64,000 nucleotides of DNA from Calamus simplicifolius. Its lineage: Eukaryota > Streptophyta > Magnoliopsida > Arecales > Arecaceae. The stretch is from contig UESW01004570.1 in the NCBI GenBank assembly GCA_900491605.1, forward strand, positions 860,650 to 924,649. The letters are read 5' to 3'. Position 1 is the first letter of the stretch. The number at the start of each line of letters is the position of its first letter. The position numbers and the translations under genes were made by a program. Below the pieces are notes generated by a model. It was not told the origin of the DNA. It saw nothing but the letters and a program-made list of their open reading frames with translations, and did not search any database. This document shows positions 1 to 12,386 of the stretch, one piece after another.

Positions 1-2464
1 TCGGGTCTAAGCCTAGGGATTGCAATCGCTCTATTTATTAAATAGAGATCCTAAAAACTTCGACGACCGCCTCGTTCGCTGATGGACTCAATGCCATTAT
101 CAGTCGAGCTATTCTTCCCGGTATCTGAATGATTAATTTTGAATTTTTTCTTGTTTTAATTCTATTCAGATCTTGTTATATCTTGTAATGATTTCAGCTT
201 CAATTTGATAAATAATTCATGGTAGTAGGCGTATAGTTAGGCACTGTAACTTATCATATCGGAAACAGACTTGAATTGTAAAAGAGAAATAGAATTAATT
301 GTTATTGTTGCTATTTCCAAGAAATTTGATCTACGACCGCTTTGTTATGTCTAATTGTGAGAATTTTAACTCACTGATTCAAGCTTAATCAGATTGGAAA
401 ATCGTTTGATTTAGCTTTGGATCTCCGTTGATTTCTCTTTTTACATTACAGAGCTCATTGCACATAACTTTTTGGTCAAAACCATCTAAAATTTTAATCG
501 TCTTAATTTAGAAAAGAACGGCAATCATCTTCTATCAGCAAAGTTGCATGCTTTTGTCAGAAGCAGCTAAAAAATGTTAGATGCAGCAAAAAGTGTTAAT
601 GGAATTACATTCAGTTGCCTTTCTTAAACTTTAGTATTTTTTCCTCTACTCCATTTTTTGGAGCTACTCTTTAATTTGATATTTGGTTCTTGGCTTTTAG
701 CTTTGTAAGAACCAATGTTGGGAACTTTTTGGAAGATGGCTACTATTTCACCTTCAGCCAAAATAATGACCTTTTGATCAAGCATTTTCATGTGAAAACA
801 GGGTCATATACATCTGCCAAAAAGAATGTTATATTGTCACTTTATTATATGACATGTTATTATGCTTCAATTCCCACAGACCACATTCATTGGACATTGT
901 TTTCTATAGAGATGATGTGAAATTTAATGTGAAAAATGTTTCAGTTATGGCTAGAGTACAGCAGTCAAATATTAGTCATTTTGTTAAAATGATGATTCCG
1001 TTACATTTTTTCTCTATTTATATATCTAAGTTCAATGATTATTGGTTGACTCTCCTGAATCAACTCAAACTCCATGAATCTTCCCTCGCATTGTTTGATG
1101 TAAAATGTACTGTTATTTTCTGAATGTTTCTCTGCTCACGATATGCTATCATGGCTTTCCACGTTGGGGTAGCACTTATCTAATGTATCGCTGGAGGTGG
1201 TTGCAAGTTTTGTATGAAACTTATGTTGATACTTGACAATAGCTGTCGAATGGACGCTCTTTTATTTTTGAAAAATTTGACAAATTCTGCCATCAATTTG
1301 TGAGATGTTTGATGATGTTGGGTGCGTTTAATATCCTCCATCTGCCTGACTAATGTTTTGATAGCCGATTTATTTATTTGGACAATGCTTCTCGGCAAAA
1401 CCTGGAACTCGATTATACGAGAGATCCAGGACCGAAACGTGAGCATAGATTGAAAAAAAAAAAAAAAAAAAAAACGTCGAGTCCTCAGTTTGTAATTCAC
1501 TAACTTACCTTTGGAGTAGATTAATAGATTGCATTCATCTCCTCATTGAAGTCATATCTTGTACTCACACGACTTGGAAACTGGGTGGGATTGATAGCAG
1601 CAGCGTGGGTCTAGCATGAGGAATTAGATCCCTCCAACAAGGCCCAATGATAATCAAGACCTTGCCTTGATTTGGAGTTTGCCAGCCATCCTTCGAGGTT
1701 GTAGACTTCTAAGTCTGCCAGCAAATTCCTAACCCTACTTGCTTATTAACTCAAAATATTGGCCAAATAAGATGTACTTACTTCATGATCAGTTTGTTTC
1801 AGGCCAGCTTGTTTCAATTAATCCTATTAAATTCAGATCACATTCAAGTTGAAGGTCTATTGGCCCTCGCCGAAAACACATAATAATTGGCTTACGTTTG
1901 GTTGAGGTCAATTCACATGAGGTGCACCCTTCAAGCGGCCACATTGGACCCATTAGCAGCAAAGTTGGTTGGTCCGTGGCCTCATGGAGGGAGAGCCTGA
2001 GATGAACCCATCTCAACCAGGCGCTAACCCACAAAGCTGGTTAATTTCCTCCTTTCATGATGACAGCTTCCTTTCATGATGACGGTCCATGCCACTGGTG
2101 AAAGGAGCGAGCGATGATGCTGGGACCAGCGACTCGGGAACTACTGCAATGCCTTCTTGAAAGACTACTACTGGCTAGCGACCGGAGGAACAGTATGGGT
2201 AAGGTTACCGCCCTACTCCTTCGTCCCTGAGGGTTTTTTTTCTGAGCTTGCTTTAAGATTGATGCATCCGTCTTCTTGTCCCGATCTCCAGCAATTGTCG
2301 TCGTCTCTGTGGCTGATAGTTTTGTCTCCGATGGCGAACATCAACTCCTCTGTCTTGAATGGTGGTGATTGCCGTCAAGCGTCTGGAGGACCTTCACGGC
2401 GTCAGGGCGGTCAGCAATTCATATGGTCGGCTCCGTCGCCCTCTCGGCAGAAATTGCCGAGCTG
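1..2464. other. Non-coding stretch, no supported gene
   Basis: No open frame here has domain-like content, splice support or homology that I recognise. The longest frames (about 75-110 codons) are scattered and low in complexity. A run of about 22 A lies near 1450-1473. The part from about 2040 to 2464 is richer in G+C than the rest. It could be intron or upstream flank of the gene at 6488-9916, or old repeat sequence; the sequence does not decide. Confidence 0.5.
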
Positions 2465-3599
2465 TGATAAATGCATAAATAATTATCACTAAACTATTAA
2501 TTAATAATTTAACGTACATATTATTATTTAATATTTTAATTTTATATGATATTTTAGGAAAAACCTTATCAATTTAAAGAGCTCGATTTTAGAAATTTAA
2601 TGACACAAACGGCACTCAAATCGGATTTAAGATCCCAGAATTGATTTTACATTGATTTATCTGTTTCAGCACACATCTCAAAGCAAAGTCGGCAAACCTA
2701 GTGTCGACTTCATCGTCTTCTCAGCCGATTCTTCCTCCGATTCTTCTCCTATTTCAAATCCAACCGTTTCCTCCACCAATTAAGGAATAAATTGGATAGG
2801 AGGTTATCAAATTGGAAGAATTACATTAATCTTGAAGGAATTTGGATTTTATTCACGATTTATCCAGGATTTTCTCCGCGCCGCCCGCGTCCTCTGTTTT
2901 GGCAACGTTGCGTCTGGGCCGCATCTTCACCGCATCTGGGCTTCTACAAAAAGCAGCAGAGGGAGGAGGGAAGTCCGTCCAGCGCGCTGCATCCAGGAGA
3001 TCCGTCAAGAGCCGTTCGTGAGCTCTGTTCTGTTTTGCCCAGGAGCCATCCTGTTCTTCCTTTTTCCTTTCCTGAGAGCTCTGTTCCGTGGCATCTGTGA
3101 GAAGTCCGTAGAGGCTCTTGCTGCGTCCATGTTCTTCCTTGAGGCTCTGTGAGTCCGTGGGTTCATCCTCTGTTCGTGACTTGTCTCGGAGCAATTGAGT
3201 AGCAGTGGAGGCTTCGTTCGTGGGCTCGGGCGCATGAAGAGGAGGAACAAAGACTTCATCCCATCTTTGGTTTGATTCAGGAATTTATTGCAATCTGTTG
3301 TCATAACTTTTTTAATTATATGACATAAAGTTCATGTTTAATTGTTATTAAATTCTATTTAAGTGAAAATAATTTAGACTGATCTATTCTTAAAAGACGG
3401 GCCGTGATCTACGGGTACGAGCCGTGCTCTTATAAGATAGACCATATCTTGATTATTTTGCACTACTAATTATCTATTTAGTTAAATTTATAAATTTATT
3501 TCAAGATAATCGCTAAAGTCCTGTGGAATCGATCCCTTACTCTCGCTATTCTATTAGTAAAATTAAGGTGTTTTAATCGTTGCGCTACGATACGCATCA
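2465..3599 (+). repeat. LTR of a Ty3/Gypsy element (Athila/Tat-like)
   Basis: The block starts with TG (TGATAAATGC) and ends with CA (ACGCATCA), and is followed within seven bases by a Gypsy-type primer binding site. The end of the LTR (a 'cctgtggaatcgatccc' stretch, then a C/G-rich tail) resembles the ends of Athila/Tat LTRs. Length is about 1135 bp. No second LTR is in the window, so the left boundary rests on the TG start and the switch to AT-rich sequence; no target duplication can be tested. Confidence 0.6.
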
Positions 3600-3605
3600 G
3601 ATTTT

Positions 3606-3622
3606 TGGCGCGTTGCCGGGGA
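3606..3622 (+). promoter_or_regulatory. Gypsy primer binding site
   Basis: TGGCGCGTTGCCGGGGA lies 6 bases after the LTR end. It matches the usual Athila/Tat primer site, TGGCGCCGTTGCCGGGGA, with one C missing. In this family the site pairs with the 3' end of a host tRNA to prime minus-strand synthesis. Confidence 0.75.
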
Positions 3623-4815
3623 CTTAAGTGTGTTATCTTGAAAAAAAATTAATTATAAAAATTAAAAAATAAAAAATATAAAAAAAATTAGATTAATTTT
3701 CTCTTAATTTTTGAATAGTTATTGTCTCTTTATTTTATTTCCTTAATTGTTAGAATTTCTTATTTTTTTTAACATAAAAAAATTATTACTTTCCTTTTTG
3801 CGACAAATCCACTTTTAACCTAATCAAATTTTCCTTTTAATTAACTTACCTAAAAAAAACTGAAAGAAAACCCTAAGACACCTTCCATAAAAATAATTAA
3901 TTTAAGGAAACAAAATAATAAAAAAATTTATACAAATAAAAATAAAATATATAAACAAAATAATTATTTTATTTTTATGCTTAGATTGTCTTGGTGGATT
4001 TATTTTCTGCAAAACTCAAAATTCTTCCATTGACATCTCATAATTTATTAGGAAATTAGAAACCTAATCACAAAAATCTTAAATAAATAAATAAATAATT
4101 AGATTAATTTTGTTTGATAATTTTAAGAGCTGGACATCTAATTGTTGCATAGCATTTTCATAATTAACTTTAAGGGCACAAACCCCTAATCAAGATAAGG
4201 TGGGGATTTCATCACCCTTCCTTGGCCCACAAACCACATCCTTCATTTTGCATTAACCCAAACCTTTAACTCTAAAATTAATTAGACTCAGCCCCTAAGG
4301 AACTCGAGCTCAATAGGACAAGGCACCCAAAAGAGTTGGACCGGGTCGAGATTGACTGCTTAACTGGTGTCTAGAAAAGAAAAGGAAAGTGGTTACTTAA
4401 TTGGTTCCGTTCGCTTACCTAGTAAGCAACAGGGGGACCCCCACTGACCTTATCCTCAACTGGCTAGTTAATCAGCTAATTTTTGACTTGGAGGGCTCCA
4501 AGGTGGTCTTGGAAGTTAGGAGCTGTCTAGATATAGGGTAAACCTAGAATAGAGAGTTTAATCTTTGCTAACTTGATTGCTAAGAATTATTAAACCCTAA
4601 TTAAATTATTCATTGCTCTTAGTTTTAGGAATCTTTTAGGATATTTTCTTTAAATCTCTTTCTTTTTCTTCTATTATAATAAATAAAAAAATGAATTATT
4701 GTTTGCTTTAGAGTCATTGGTAGGGTGTATGCTTGGTCGCCGATCGTTGTAACCCAACCTTATACCCTTAGATCCTGAGATAGAAAGAACTATTAGAGCA
4801 AACAGACTCAGAATT
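3623..4815 (+). mobile_element. Untranslated leader of truncated Gypsy element
   Basis: This is AT-rich DNA between the primer site and the gag start, with long A/T runs at 3640-3970 and a more mixed part at 4200-4530. No open frame of note is present. Leaders of about 1 kb are usual in Athila/Tat elements. It is assigned to the element by position between LTR, primer site and gag start. Confidence 0.55.
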
Positions 4816-4968
4816 ATGGATCCTAATAACGAAAATAATCAACCACGACAGTTAAAGAGTATTTCACTCCTTCAAGGTATACCTACTCAGAATTATAGCT
4901 TAAGTTCACTTGCTACCAATGAACTTTTACTTGAGTTTTTAAGGCCACGTGAACTTAGCCATAAATAA
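4816..4968 (+). pseudogene. Gypsy gag, N-terminal fragment (truncated)
   Basis: A frame starts at the ATG at 4816 with MDPNNENNQPRQ and runs about 50 codons to a TAA at 4966-4968. An Asn/Gln-rich start of this kind is common in plant Gypsy gag proteins, and the position after LTR, primer site and leader fits. The rest of gag and all of pol are missing: the frame ends exactly where the first copy of a 25-bp direct repeat and a copia fragment begin. It is a broken remnant and cannot support transposition. Confidence 0.5.
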
Positions 4969-5264
4969 GTTAATTGGACTAGCAGGTGACTTGGAGCGTT
5001 ACACTAACTTCCACATTACCAACTCCATCACCCTCCAATTAAATATCATTAGCTAAAGTAATAGATCCTTCATCACATGCCTTGTAAGTATCAAATCATC
5101 TTTATTCAAACAAATATAAAAGGAGCAAGTAGGATCTAAAATCCATAAATCTTTCAATGAATTCTTATCTTCTTGAGTTGTAGGGACAATATCATCTCCG
5201 TACATCTGGGCAATATGTACTATGAAAATAATAAGAATTCATAAATAGGTTAATTGGACCAGCA
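4960..5264. repeat. Direct repeat pair flanking a copia fragment
   Basis: A ~25-bp sequence (cataaata, then gttaattgga, then cagca) occurs at 4960-4984 and again at 5240-5264 with two or three mismatches. The DNA between carries a minus-strand copia protease piece, and the right copy is followed by a plus-strand integrase piece. This is longer than a 5-bp target duplication. It looks like the scar of a rearrangement or of an unequal deletion. Confidence 0.5.
4990..5220 (-). pseudogene. Copia protease fragment
   Basis: Read on the minus strand, the piece gives DLWILDPTCSFYICLNKDD (about 5100-5160). In another frame further on it gives TYKACDEGSITLAND. Both align with the copia aspartic protease and its downstream segment, usually WILDSGCSFHMCPNKDWF. 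The catalytic D-S-G is changed to D-P-T, and at least one frameshift and one stop are present. It is an inactive relic in opposite orientation to the Gypsy remnant on its left. Confidence 0.55.
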
Positions 5265-5266
5265 TT

Positions 5267-5330
5267 AATATCATCGTTTGTTGATGACTTCTCTCGTATC
5301 ACTTGGATTTATTTAATGCAATTTAGCTCT
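5267..5330 (+). pseudogene. Copia integrase fragment
   Basis: The plus strand reads SFVDDFSRITWIYLMQF, matching the copia integrase core around its VDDFSRYTW motif. It is only about 20 codons long and opens into stops. It follows the right copy of the direct repeat and has the orientation opposite to the protease fragment on its left, so the two cannot be one simple insertion. Confidence 0.55.
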
Positions 5331-6487
5331 AATATCCTGTTAAGAAAATAGTAAGAGCAAGCAATGTGTGGTGGACTTATGTACTATATAGGGTGGAGTA
5401 GTTTATTTTTGTTAAGTGGAAAAGATATCGTTGCTGACTTCTCAAAAATACCCATCTTACCCTCAGAATAAGTGGATGCTACTCTAGCATTTGGCTGGTG
5501 GTTGGAGTAAAGGGGCCTTTATCCCATTGATCTCTACTTTAACCAGCAAGCAAACACAGCCTTTGTGTCTGCTGTTGGTTTCTAGCATGTTCTGGGACTC
5601 CACATGTACAAACAGTATAATGGAATCTTTAAATCAAATAGTGGAGATGAATGGTAGATAATCTGATTGTATTCAGAGCTTGCAGCAAAGGACGAAGACA
5701 CAAATATCTGCATCATCAACTGACAAGATTATTAGCCCAAAATAGATATGCTGGAGTTCAACAAATAATCAAAAGGAATAACATTTATACGCATGTGATT
5801 CATTGGTGTATTCATGCTGGACAATATGATTGCAATGTGATAGTCTTTCACATTTTAAGTTTCTCTCTCATAACATGCAGGACTTTGTTTCTCGTATTGG
5901 AATTAGCTATCTCAATGCCAAGGTTCGGTTACAAATTATATTTCATAATCTTCTAGCACTCTGGATATTACCATCATATTGCATCCAATTTCTAGTAAAC
6001 TTTGATTTCTCAGCCCTTATGTTTAAGTAGAATGTATATAGAATAATGGGTTTCATCCTTCCTAAGTGATGGATTTGATTTCACAGTTTTGTTTATTAAT
6101 ATATTTTGAACATCACCTAACAGTATCCTTAAGTGGCAAATTTTGGATTCAGCTCATTTATTGATATCATAGTTATTGCAAATGCTTAATTTCTGTTTTG
6201 TAGCTATGTTCTCAACTGTCTTCCTTTGGATTGTAATATTCATTCTTGTGTTCAGTAATGAATATTGAATAAGATTTTATCTGCTGCTAATTTCTTCAGC
6301 TACAATACTTTTTAATTTTTTTAGATTATAGTCTAATGAACCAGCGAAGTTCATACTGTAAATTAAATACCTTAGAGAAAGCAATAATAGCAAATCTTGT
6401 GCTTGTTTTTGAGTATAATAATGTTAGTTAATGTCTCTCAGGTGCAAATAATCATGATTTGACTTTTTTTTCTTTTTGGTGATTTAG
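5331..6487. other. Non-coding flank or intron
   Basis: I found no convincing coding exon. One frame of about 100 codons at 5651-5956 has no recognisable domain and no clear splice borders. The right edge is the splice acceptor of the exon at 6488, so at least the last part is probably intron of that gene. Confidence 0.4.
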
Positions 6488-6627
6488 GATGAAAATGAGC
6501 TTCAGGATCATACAGGAAGGCAACAAGTAAGCAAAGAAGTTGACTTTGAATCAAAGGCCCATTTGCTTGAAGTTAAACTTGCTGAAGCTTTGGAAACAAA
6601 TAACATGTATAAAGCAGAACTTCAGAG
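6488..6627 (+). CDS. Penultimate coding exon, coiled-coil protein (NT-C2/myosin-like family)
   Basis: The exon is bounded by an AG acceptor at 6486-6487 and a GT donor at 6628. It is 140 bp, 46 codons plus two bases, and encodes a charged helical segment rich in Glu, Lys and Leu (DENELQDHTG, then KAHLLEVKLAEALETNN), typical of a long coiled coil. Its trailing AG joins with the first base of the exon at 9706 to make an Arg codon and keeps the frame. The family (plant coiled-coil proteins with an N-terminal NT-C2 domain) is suggested mainly by the downstream exon. Upstream exons were not found here and may lie to the left of the window. No stop or frame break is seen. Confidence 0.55.
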
Positions 6628-9600
6628 GTAAATCAATTGATATCTGTATTTGTTTATATTCCGTATAATCTTGTTAAGAAAAGTTAGTTTCATTAGGACT
6701 TTTATGTTGATTAACCTAAATGATATAATTGACCATATATATTAGAATTAAACCTTATAGGAAACTCACTAAAAAATGTAAGTCTCAATTAACCATATCT
6801 AGTTATATGCCAAAATGTTGCTCCCTTTCAGACAATTGCAACAGAATACATAGCGGCATGACAACTGACTACAGGATAGGTCACCCAACCTTTGTCATTA
6901 CATATGGCAAGGCAGCATTAATTTTTGCATGAGTCAACTACCAAGCCCCATTAGAATTAAGCTAGCTCATTCTCGAAACTAATGCCTTGCAGAAAATAAA
7001 CATGGGTGCCATTCATGATCTGTCAACAAAATGCCTTGTAAAAAAGAAGTATGCACAAAACAGGCCATGTCAATCAGCATTCTTAACAATTAAGAAGTTG
7101 ATTGTGCATGTAGAAAAGCTTCATTGAATTTCTCACTTGTAAAAATAGTGCTAAAAAAATGAAGTGTGAAATTTAACGAGAGAATGGTGAGCTTAGTGAG
7201 GGTTTCAGCGCCTCTTGTTGTGACCCTTGAGATAAAGGGTCATGGTAGGTCACCCTGTTCCCTTCCAGTTCTAACTTGTGAAGAACTTCAAGTGAAATGA
7301 CAGAAATTCTAAGCAATTTTGTAGGATAATTTTAATGAAATGATGGTTAAGTGAACAAAACTTGTGAATTATGTAAACTTCATAATTAACAATTTCTAGC
7401 TACTATCTGATGGAATCCATGTTCAGCTTATTCCATTGGACCCATCATATGTGGCAGCATGTGACATTCTTCAAACAAAAGAGATACTAGTTTAAAGTTG
7501 ACATAGCTGGCTCTAACATTTTGTGCTTGTATCATTACTAGTCGGGGCACTTGCAATTCCTTTTTGGGGTTGTGCTGCTTCACCATCCTTAGTGAATTGG
7601 ATTTCAACAAATCCCTAGGAACTACAAAAAAGAATATGGAAGGCTTTGGAGTCAATTTGTGTGCTGACTCGAAGCCTTTTTTTATATAAATATAGATTGG
7701 AGACATTAAATTATTAATATACTATGATCAGTTGGACCATGAGAGTCAACATTAGTTTCCATCAAATTTATATGTTGTGGTTGAATAATCATTGCATCAG
7801 TCGGGTATCAATATAAGGTGGCCTAGGGTTTAGTTTGTGGCAGACTTGTTATGATTCAATAAAAATCTTCTTAGAGCAGAATCTTCTTCCAACTTTTTGT
7901 ACATTGTTCCTTATGCTTCACTCCGTACAACACATCAATTAGGTCTTCATTCCATGTTGCTAGTTGGTCTTATATTGTTGAAGATACATACACACAAACA
8001 CACACACCGCACACACCTGCATGCTAGATGGTTTTTCTTTATTGAAAATATATAGGGATATTGTGTTTTTCTCTCTCTCTGGTAATTGATCCCATTTACT
8101 CAATTAATTATCATATATGGACCTATTTTGCAACTGGTTGAAATGATAAGGCCCATTATTTTAATTATGTAAGTTCGGACTAGCTCCTAATTTGTGAAAA
8201 TTGATATAGTGGACCCAATTGAGGGGAAAATCCTCTCACAAGTTTTCACAATCTCAGCACCAGGCCTCATACCAATATTGTATTAGTACAGTGTAGGGAT
8301 GCTCAATACATTCTTATACCAAGTATCAGTTCAATATTGATATAGTACAATTTACCATGTATGGGGGTGGTATGGATAGGTATTTTGTCCCCTTATTTAA
8401 TAGGCAAAGGGCTTGCATTCCATCGTATTGAAGCTGTCTGCTGCCCTGATCTCTTCCATCTCATGTCTTCTCGTCGCCATTTGGTCCCTTCTTGCTATCT
8501 TCATTCTTCCTCTCTTAATCTTCTTATATCTTTGAGGGATCACAGACATGATGTCTTGAGTCTAGTTTACTCTTCTAGGGTTTTATTGCTGTTTTCTCCC
8601 AATCAATGCATAACATATTTTATCATCCCATCATGGTAAATTGTTATTTTTTAAATATAACCATCATGGTAAATTATAAATCCACTATATGAGCGTACCT
8701 GTGTGAAGGAGCCAATAGTCTTTTGTAGTTTGTTGTTTAAAATTGCACTATTATGGAAACATTGTGTTAGGAGGTAGTTCAACTGTAGAACACCATCATC
8801 AATTAGAAAATCTGGAAAACAATTTTTATTTAAATCACTAGAGGCCTGTTTGGGAGGCCGCTGTGTGATTGAAAAACCTGAGGGTACTGCTGGTATAGCA
8901 ATCTCATACCTTTTGGTATGGGATGCCGATTGGATGGTGGGACCCATGGCTTATCATGCAGCAATGTGTAATGACTGCCAGGAAATTTTAGGAGTTAGTA
9001 GCAGGCTTTTGCAGGTATTTTGAGTCTAGCGGTCAAGATTTGTTTCAATAGTAACTTTTCAAAGACATTGGGGTATTTCAAGCTTTGTCTCATGACCACA
9101 TATGGCAATTGGTTTATCTAAGATTCTCATGTACTTTTTTATCAATCTCAAGCTAAAATGAAAGGCCAAGTTCTTATGTGCAGCAAGGAACTCCTTCATT
9201 ACAGTATTAATATATTTTGATTAAGCGAACATGATTAGCCAATGCATTGTCAGTCGAGTTTATGACAAGCAACCCATTAATTATGGTGTATATCATAATA
9301 TGATATGCTGTGTCATCATTTTTGTCAATCTTGTGTTTTTAACCAATTTCTGAGTCATCATTCATATGATTTGCGACAAACAGTATCCATAGATTTTGAG
9401 CCATTGCTGAACAAATTGCATTATTCTAAATCATTATGAAAACAAGCCAAGCATATGGTATTCTTAAGAAGAATGTTATTTGAATACTTAATAATCAATG
9501 CTATTAAGATTTTTATATGATCTGGTAGCTTCTACCTCAGTGCTAATATCTGTTCAGTTAGTTATTATTTGTGTCCCTAACATTAGAACTGAAGCTTTTT

Positions 9601-9705
9601 TGTGCATTTTTTTTCAACAATTGACAGCACGAAGTATGAAGTTGGATAACCAATAAGAGTAAGTCTCACTCATTATTTTTCATGTGTCATGCATTTTTCT
9701 TGTAG
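6628..9705 (+). other. Intron of the coiled-coil gene
   Basis: The intron is 3078 bp, GT at 6628 to AG at 9704-9705, with phases that match on both sides. It is AT-rich, with CA-rich simple sequence near 7985-8020 and a short CT run near 8070-8090. I saw no transposon coding sequence in it, although its length and small frames suggest old repeats. Confidence 0.55.
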
Positions 9706-9916
9706 ATTTATTGATGGGGAAAAAAGTAAAACTACAAGCAATAATGATACAAAGATCAGTGAAGATAGCAAGGTATCCTCATTAGAGGCAGAGTTGAAGG
9801 ATATCCAGGAACGATTCCTCCAAATGAGCCTCCAGTATGCTGAAGTGGAGGCCCAGCGTGCAGAACTGGTTATGAAGCTCAAATCTACGCAGAAGGAGAG
9901 GGGGTGGTTCCCATAA
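9706..9916 (+). CDS. Last coding exon, coiled-coil protein (NT-C2/myosin-like family)
   Basis: After the AG acceptor at 9704-9705 the frame continues from the previous exon and ends at TAA 9914-9916, giving about 69 residues. The first part is polar and Lys/Asn-rich. The second part, from SSLEAELKDIQERFLQMSL through YAEVEAQRAELVMKLKS, closely resembles the C-terminal end of plant coiled-coil proteins annotated as myosin-heavy-chain-related or NT-C2 domain proteins, whose ends carry an ERY..MSLKYAEVEAQREELVMKL-type block. These proteins are thought to be cytoskeletal or membrane tethers; that role is family knowledge, not visible here. A possible 3'-UTR intron (GT at 9955, AG at 10202-10203) follows. 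The gene looks intact as far as seen. Confidence 0.6.
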
Positions 9917-12381
9917 ATTGGAGGGCCACAACAGATCTAGTTTCCTTTCACCAGGTCATGTTGCTTTCTTTCCTTAACTGTTGATATAAATTATTTTGCT
10001 TTCATAATTTTGGGCGATTACTATATTTTGTGATAATTATTGTATGAAAAATTTAGAGATGTAGGCAAACGTCATTGTTGCCTAAAAACACATGATTGCG
10101 TCGAGCAATTAGAGAGTATATAGTGTATCAACCAAGGTTATTGCTCTTCTTAATGAGCCCATTAAAGAGAGTTTATATATGGATTAACCTCCTTATCTTG
10201 CAGGACTGTTCATTGTGTGCGTGTGGAGATGGTAATATCAGGGATCTTACACAATGCCTCAAGATTGCACAGCTTTTTAGTTTTAAAAGTTATTTTTCAA
10301 AGTTTAGACCATATCATATGTTGGAATCTGGGTTGTAAAAGGGATTTTGGAAGCACAATAACTTCGGAGTTCACATTTCTCGGAAGCAAAACTAGGATTT
10401 GGTCAACACTCAAACGCAGAGGGAAGGAGGTATGAGTACGTTTTCTGTGGTAAATGAATGGGACATTCGTTGAATGGAGGATAAACCAAACAAGAGGACA
10501 GAATTCTGGGAGATCTCTGCAATCATTATCTAAGTGGGAAAAGTCTTGCTGCACTGGGGCGGTGCAGTAAGCCCGCATCGGCTTCGGTGATTAGCTGTGT
10601 GCATACGCGTATATGTACGTGATGTATATCAATCACCGAAGGTGGTACAGCAAGACTTTTTTTTATCGAAGTGTATTAAAGATATCATAAGCTCTTTGGA
10701 TCTCTTCACGATGGCTGTGGGATGGTAGGCATCTAGTTTCAGTCTACGATCTGCAGGCCCAATGTTACAAGAAGACAATGAAGTAGGCCTCACACAATTT
10801 GCAAATTCGTTTGCATTGCTTCCGAAAGGTCAAAAGTATTTTAGAAAGGGTTGAAGTTGTTTAAAAAAAAAAAAAAAGGTGTTTGGTAAGCAACTTAATG
10901 GTTTCTTCAAAAGTCCAACAAAAAAAAAAAAAAAAGTAGTGGAAGCTTTAATATGAGCTTATGGGCAAACGCTTCATGAACAGCTATTTGTTATAATAAG
11001 AATAATATAATGATATAAAAGATAAATTTGGGTATATTTGAATGTAATCAAATTTAGAATTTAGTAATTTTTTTATTTTTTATTTTTTTTGATTGTTCGG
11101 ATTCATGAACCATATGAACGTAGGAGAGATGACTGGGTTTATGTTTACTATATTTGAATATATTTAAATTTATAATATTATTATAAACATGATATAATTA
11201 TATAGTGTAAGATATTATAATATAAGATAATGGCATTATAATATTATAAATATATAACAAAATATAATATTATTATATGGGTAGTATAATATAAATATTA
11301 TTCTATTATACTAATATTTGTATAAAATAATTATATTACAAAAATGTTATATTTTATAAGAAAAAAATATTATTTAATGTATTATTTAGATTAACTATGA
11401 AATAAATAACTTATAAATAATAATACTATGTAATAATTGTTCATGCCTTTTTTTTTTTTATTAAAAGCATTTTTTATTTAATTTCTAAATATAATATTTA
11501 AGCACTTCAAGCTTTTTTCTCTCCCGTGTTATAAGAGTCTATCACGATATTCTTATCTCAGGGTATTACAACCTTTTCTGGGTTTTGGTGCTGCAAATTT
11601 GTATTGGTTTTGGTATTATTTGTAATTCATGATACCTCAAGTTTTTATCTATTGGTTCAATTAACCCGTTAGTGGATCGAAATCATGTGGTTCTAAAAAT
11701 TCAAACAAAAATCAATGGTAATAGATGAAGTTATAAGTACTTTAAACTTTTTCTTTCATTCGATGTGTAACTATTTTTTTAAGGTATTACAAAGATAATA
11801 ATGTACACTGTGGGTGATATTCGCTGGCCACTTTTGGATTGGACTGGGAAATAAGTTGGACCTCTTGGTTTTAGTTCAGCTTGTTTCAACCTGAATGTAC
11901 TTGGATCAGCTTCAGATGAAGAGAATAATCAGTTTCAGTCTAAGGTGAGTGTGACCTGACTTGAATAGTTTAACTCACGGCAAAATTAATCAGATTGGAT
12001 TTGCATCTGCTTATTTGGACAGAATTAGGATAAGCTTTGCTTGGGTTGAGAAATATTTGAACCAATCGACCTGAATTCGATGCATAGCGAGCTCTATTTT
12101 GTAGGATACTGGTTCACTTGATAAATAGTATGTTGAATTAAAATCAGTGAAATTTTTAAGCTCAGAAGGCCTTTAAGGTTGTTGTATGAAAAATCTTGAA
12201 CCTGAAGCTTATTGATGTGCTCGGTTCAATAGCTCTCTGCATGACAACCTCTCTTTGCGAGCGCGTGGATCGTGCAACGAGCACCACGCCCATGCTCGCC
12301 CTCTCGTTCGCTTGACGAGTGCCGCGTGCAATCAATGGCTATGTGACGACCGCTGTGAACAAGTGCCCGAAATCGCATCAG
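9917..12381. other. 3' flank and AT-rich intergenic DNA
   Basis: The first few hundred bases are probably the 3' UTR of the coiled-coil gene. Two A-runs lie at about 10862-10877 and 10920-10935. From 11150 to 11470 the sequence is almost pure A/T (repeated ataatat words). From 12220 to 12381 it turns G+C-rich up to the insertion point of element A. I saw no supported gene. Confidence 0.5.
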
Positions 12382-12386
12382 GAATC

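Noticed and set aside
690..1123. Two overlapping frames of 76 and 89 codons as small genes
   Set aside because: No domain, no splice support, and low-complexity, AT-rich content; they look like chance frames.
2792..3304. Overlapping frames of about 100 codons on both strands as genes
   Set aside because: They lie inside the Gypsy LTR; both strands are open because this part is G+C-rich.
5651..5956. Frame of 101 codons as an upstream exon of the coiled-coil gene
   Set aside because: Composition is not coiled-coil, and no consistent splice acceptor and donor could be placed.
11150..11470. Replication origin or matrix-attachment region
   Set aside because: It is only AT-rich; no defined motif supports a function.
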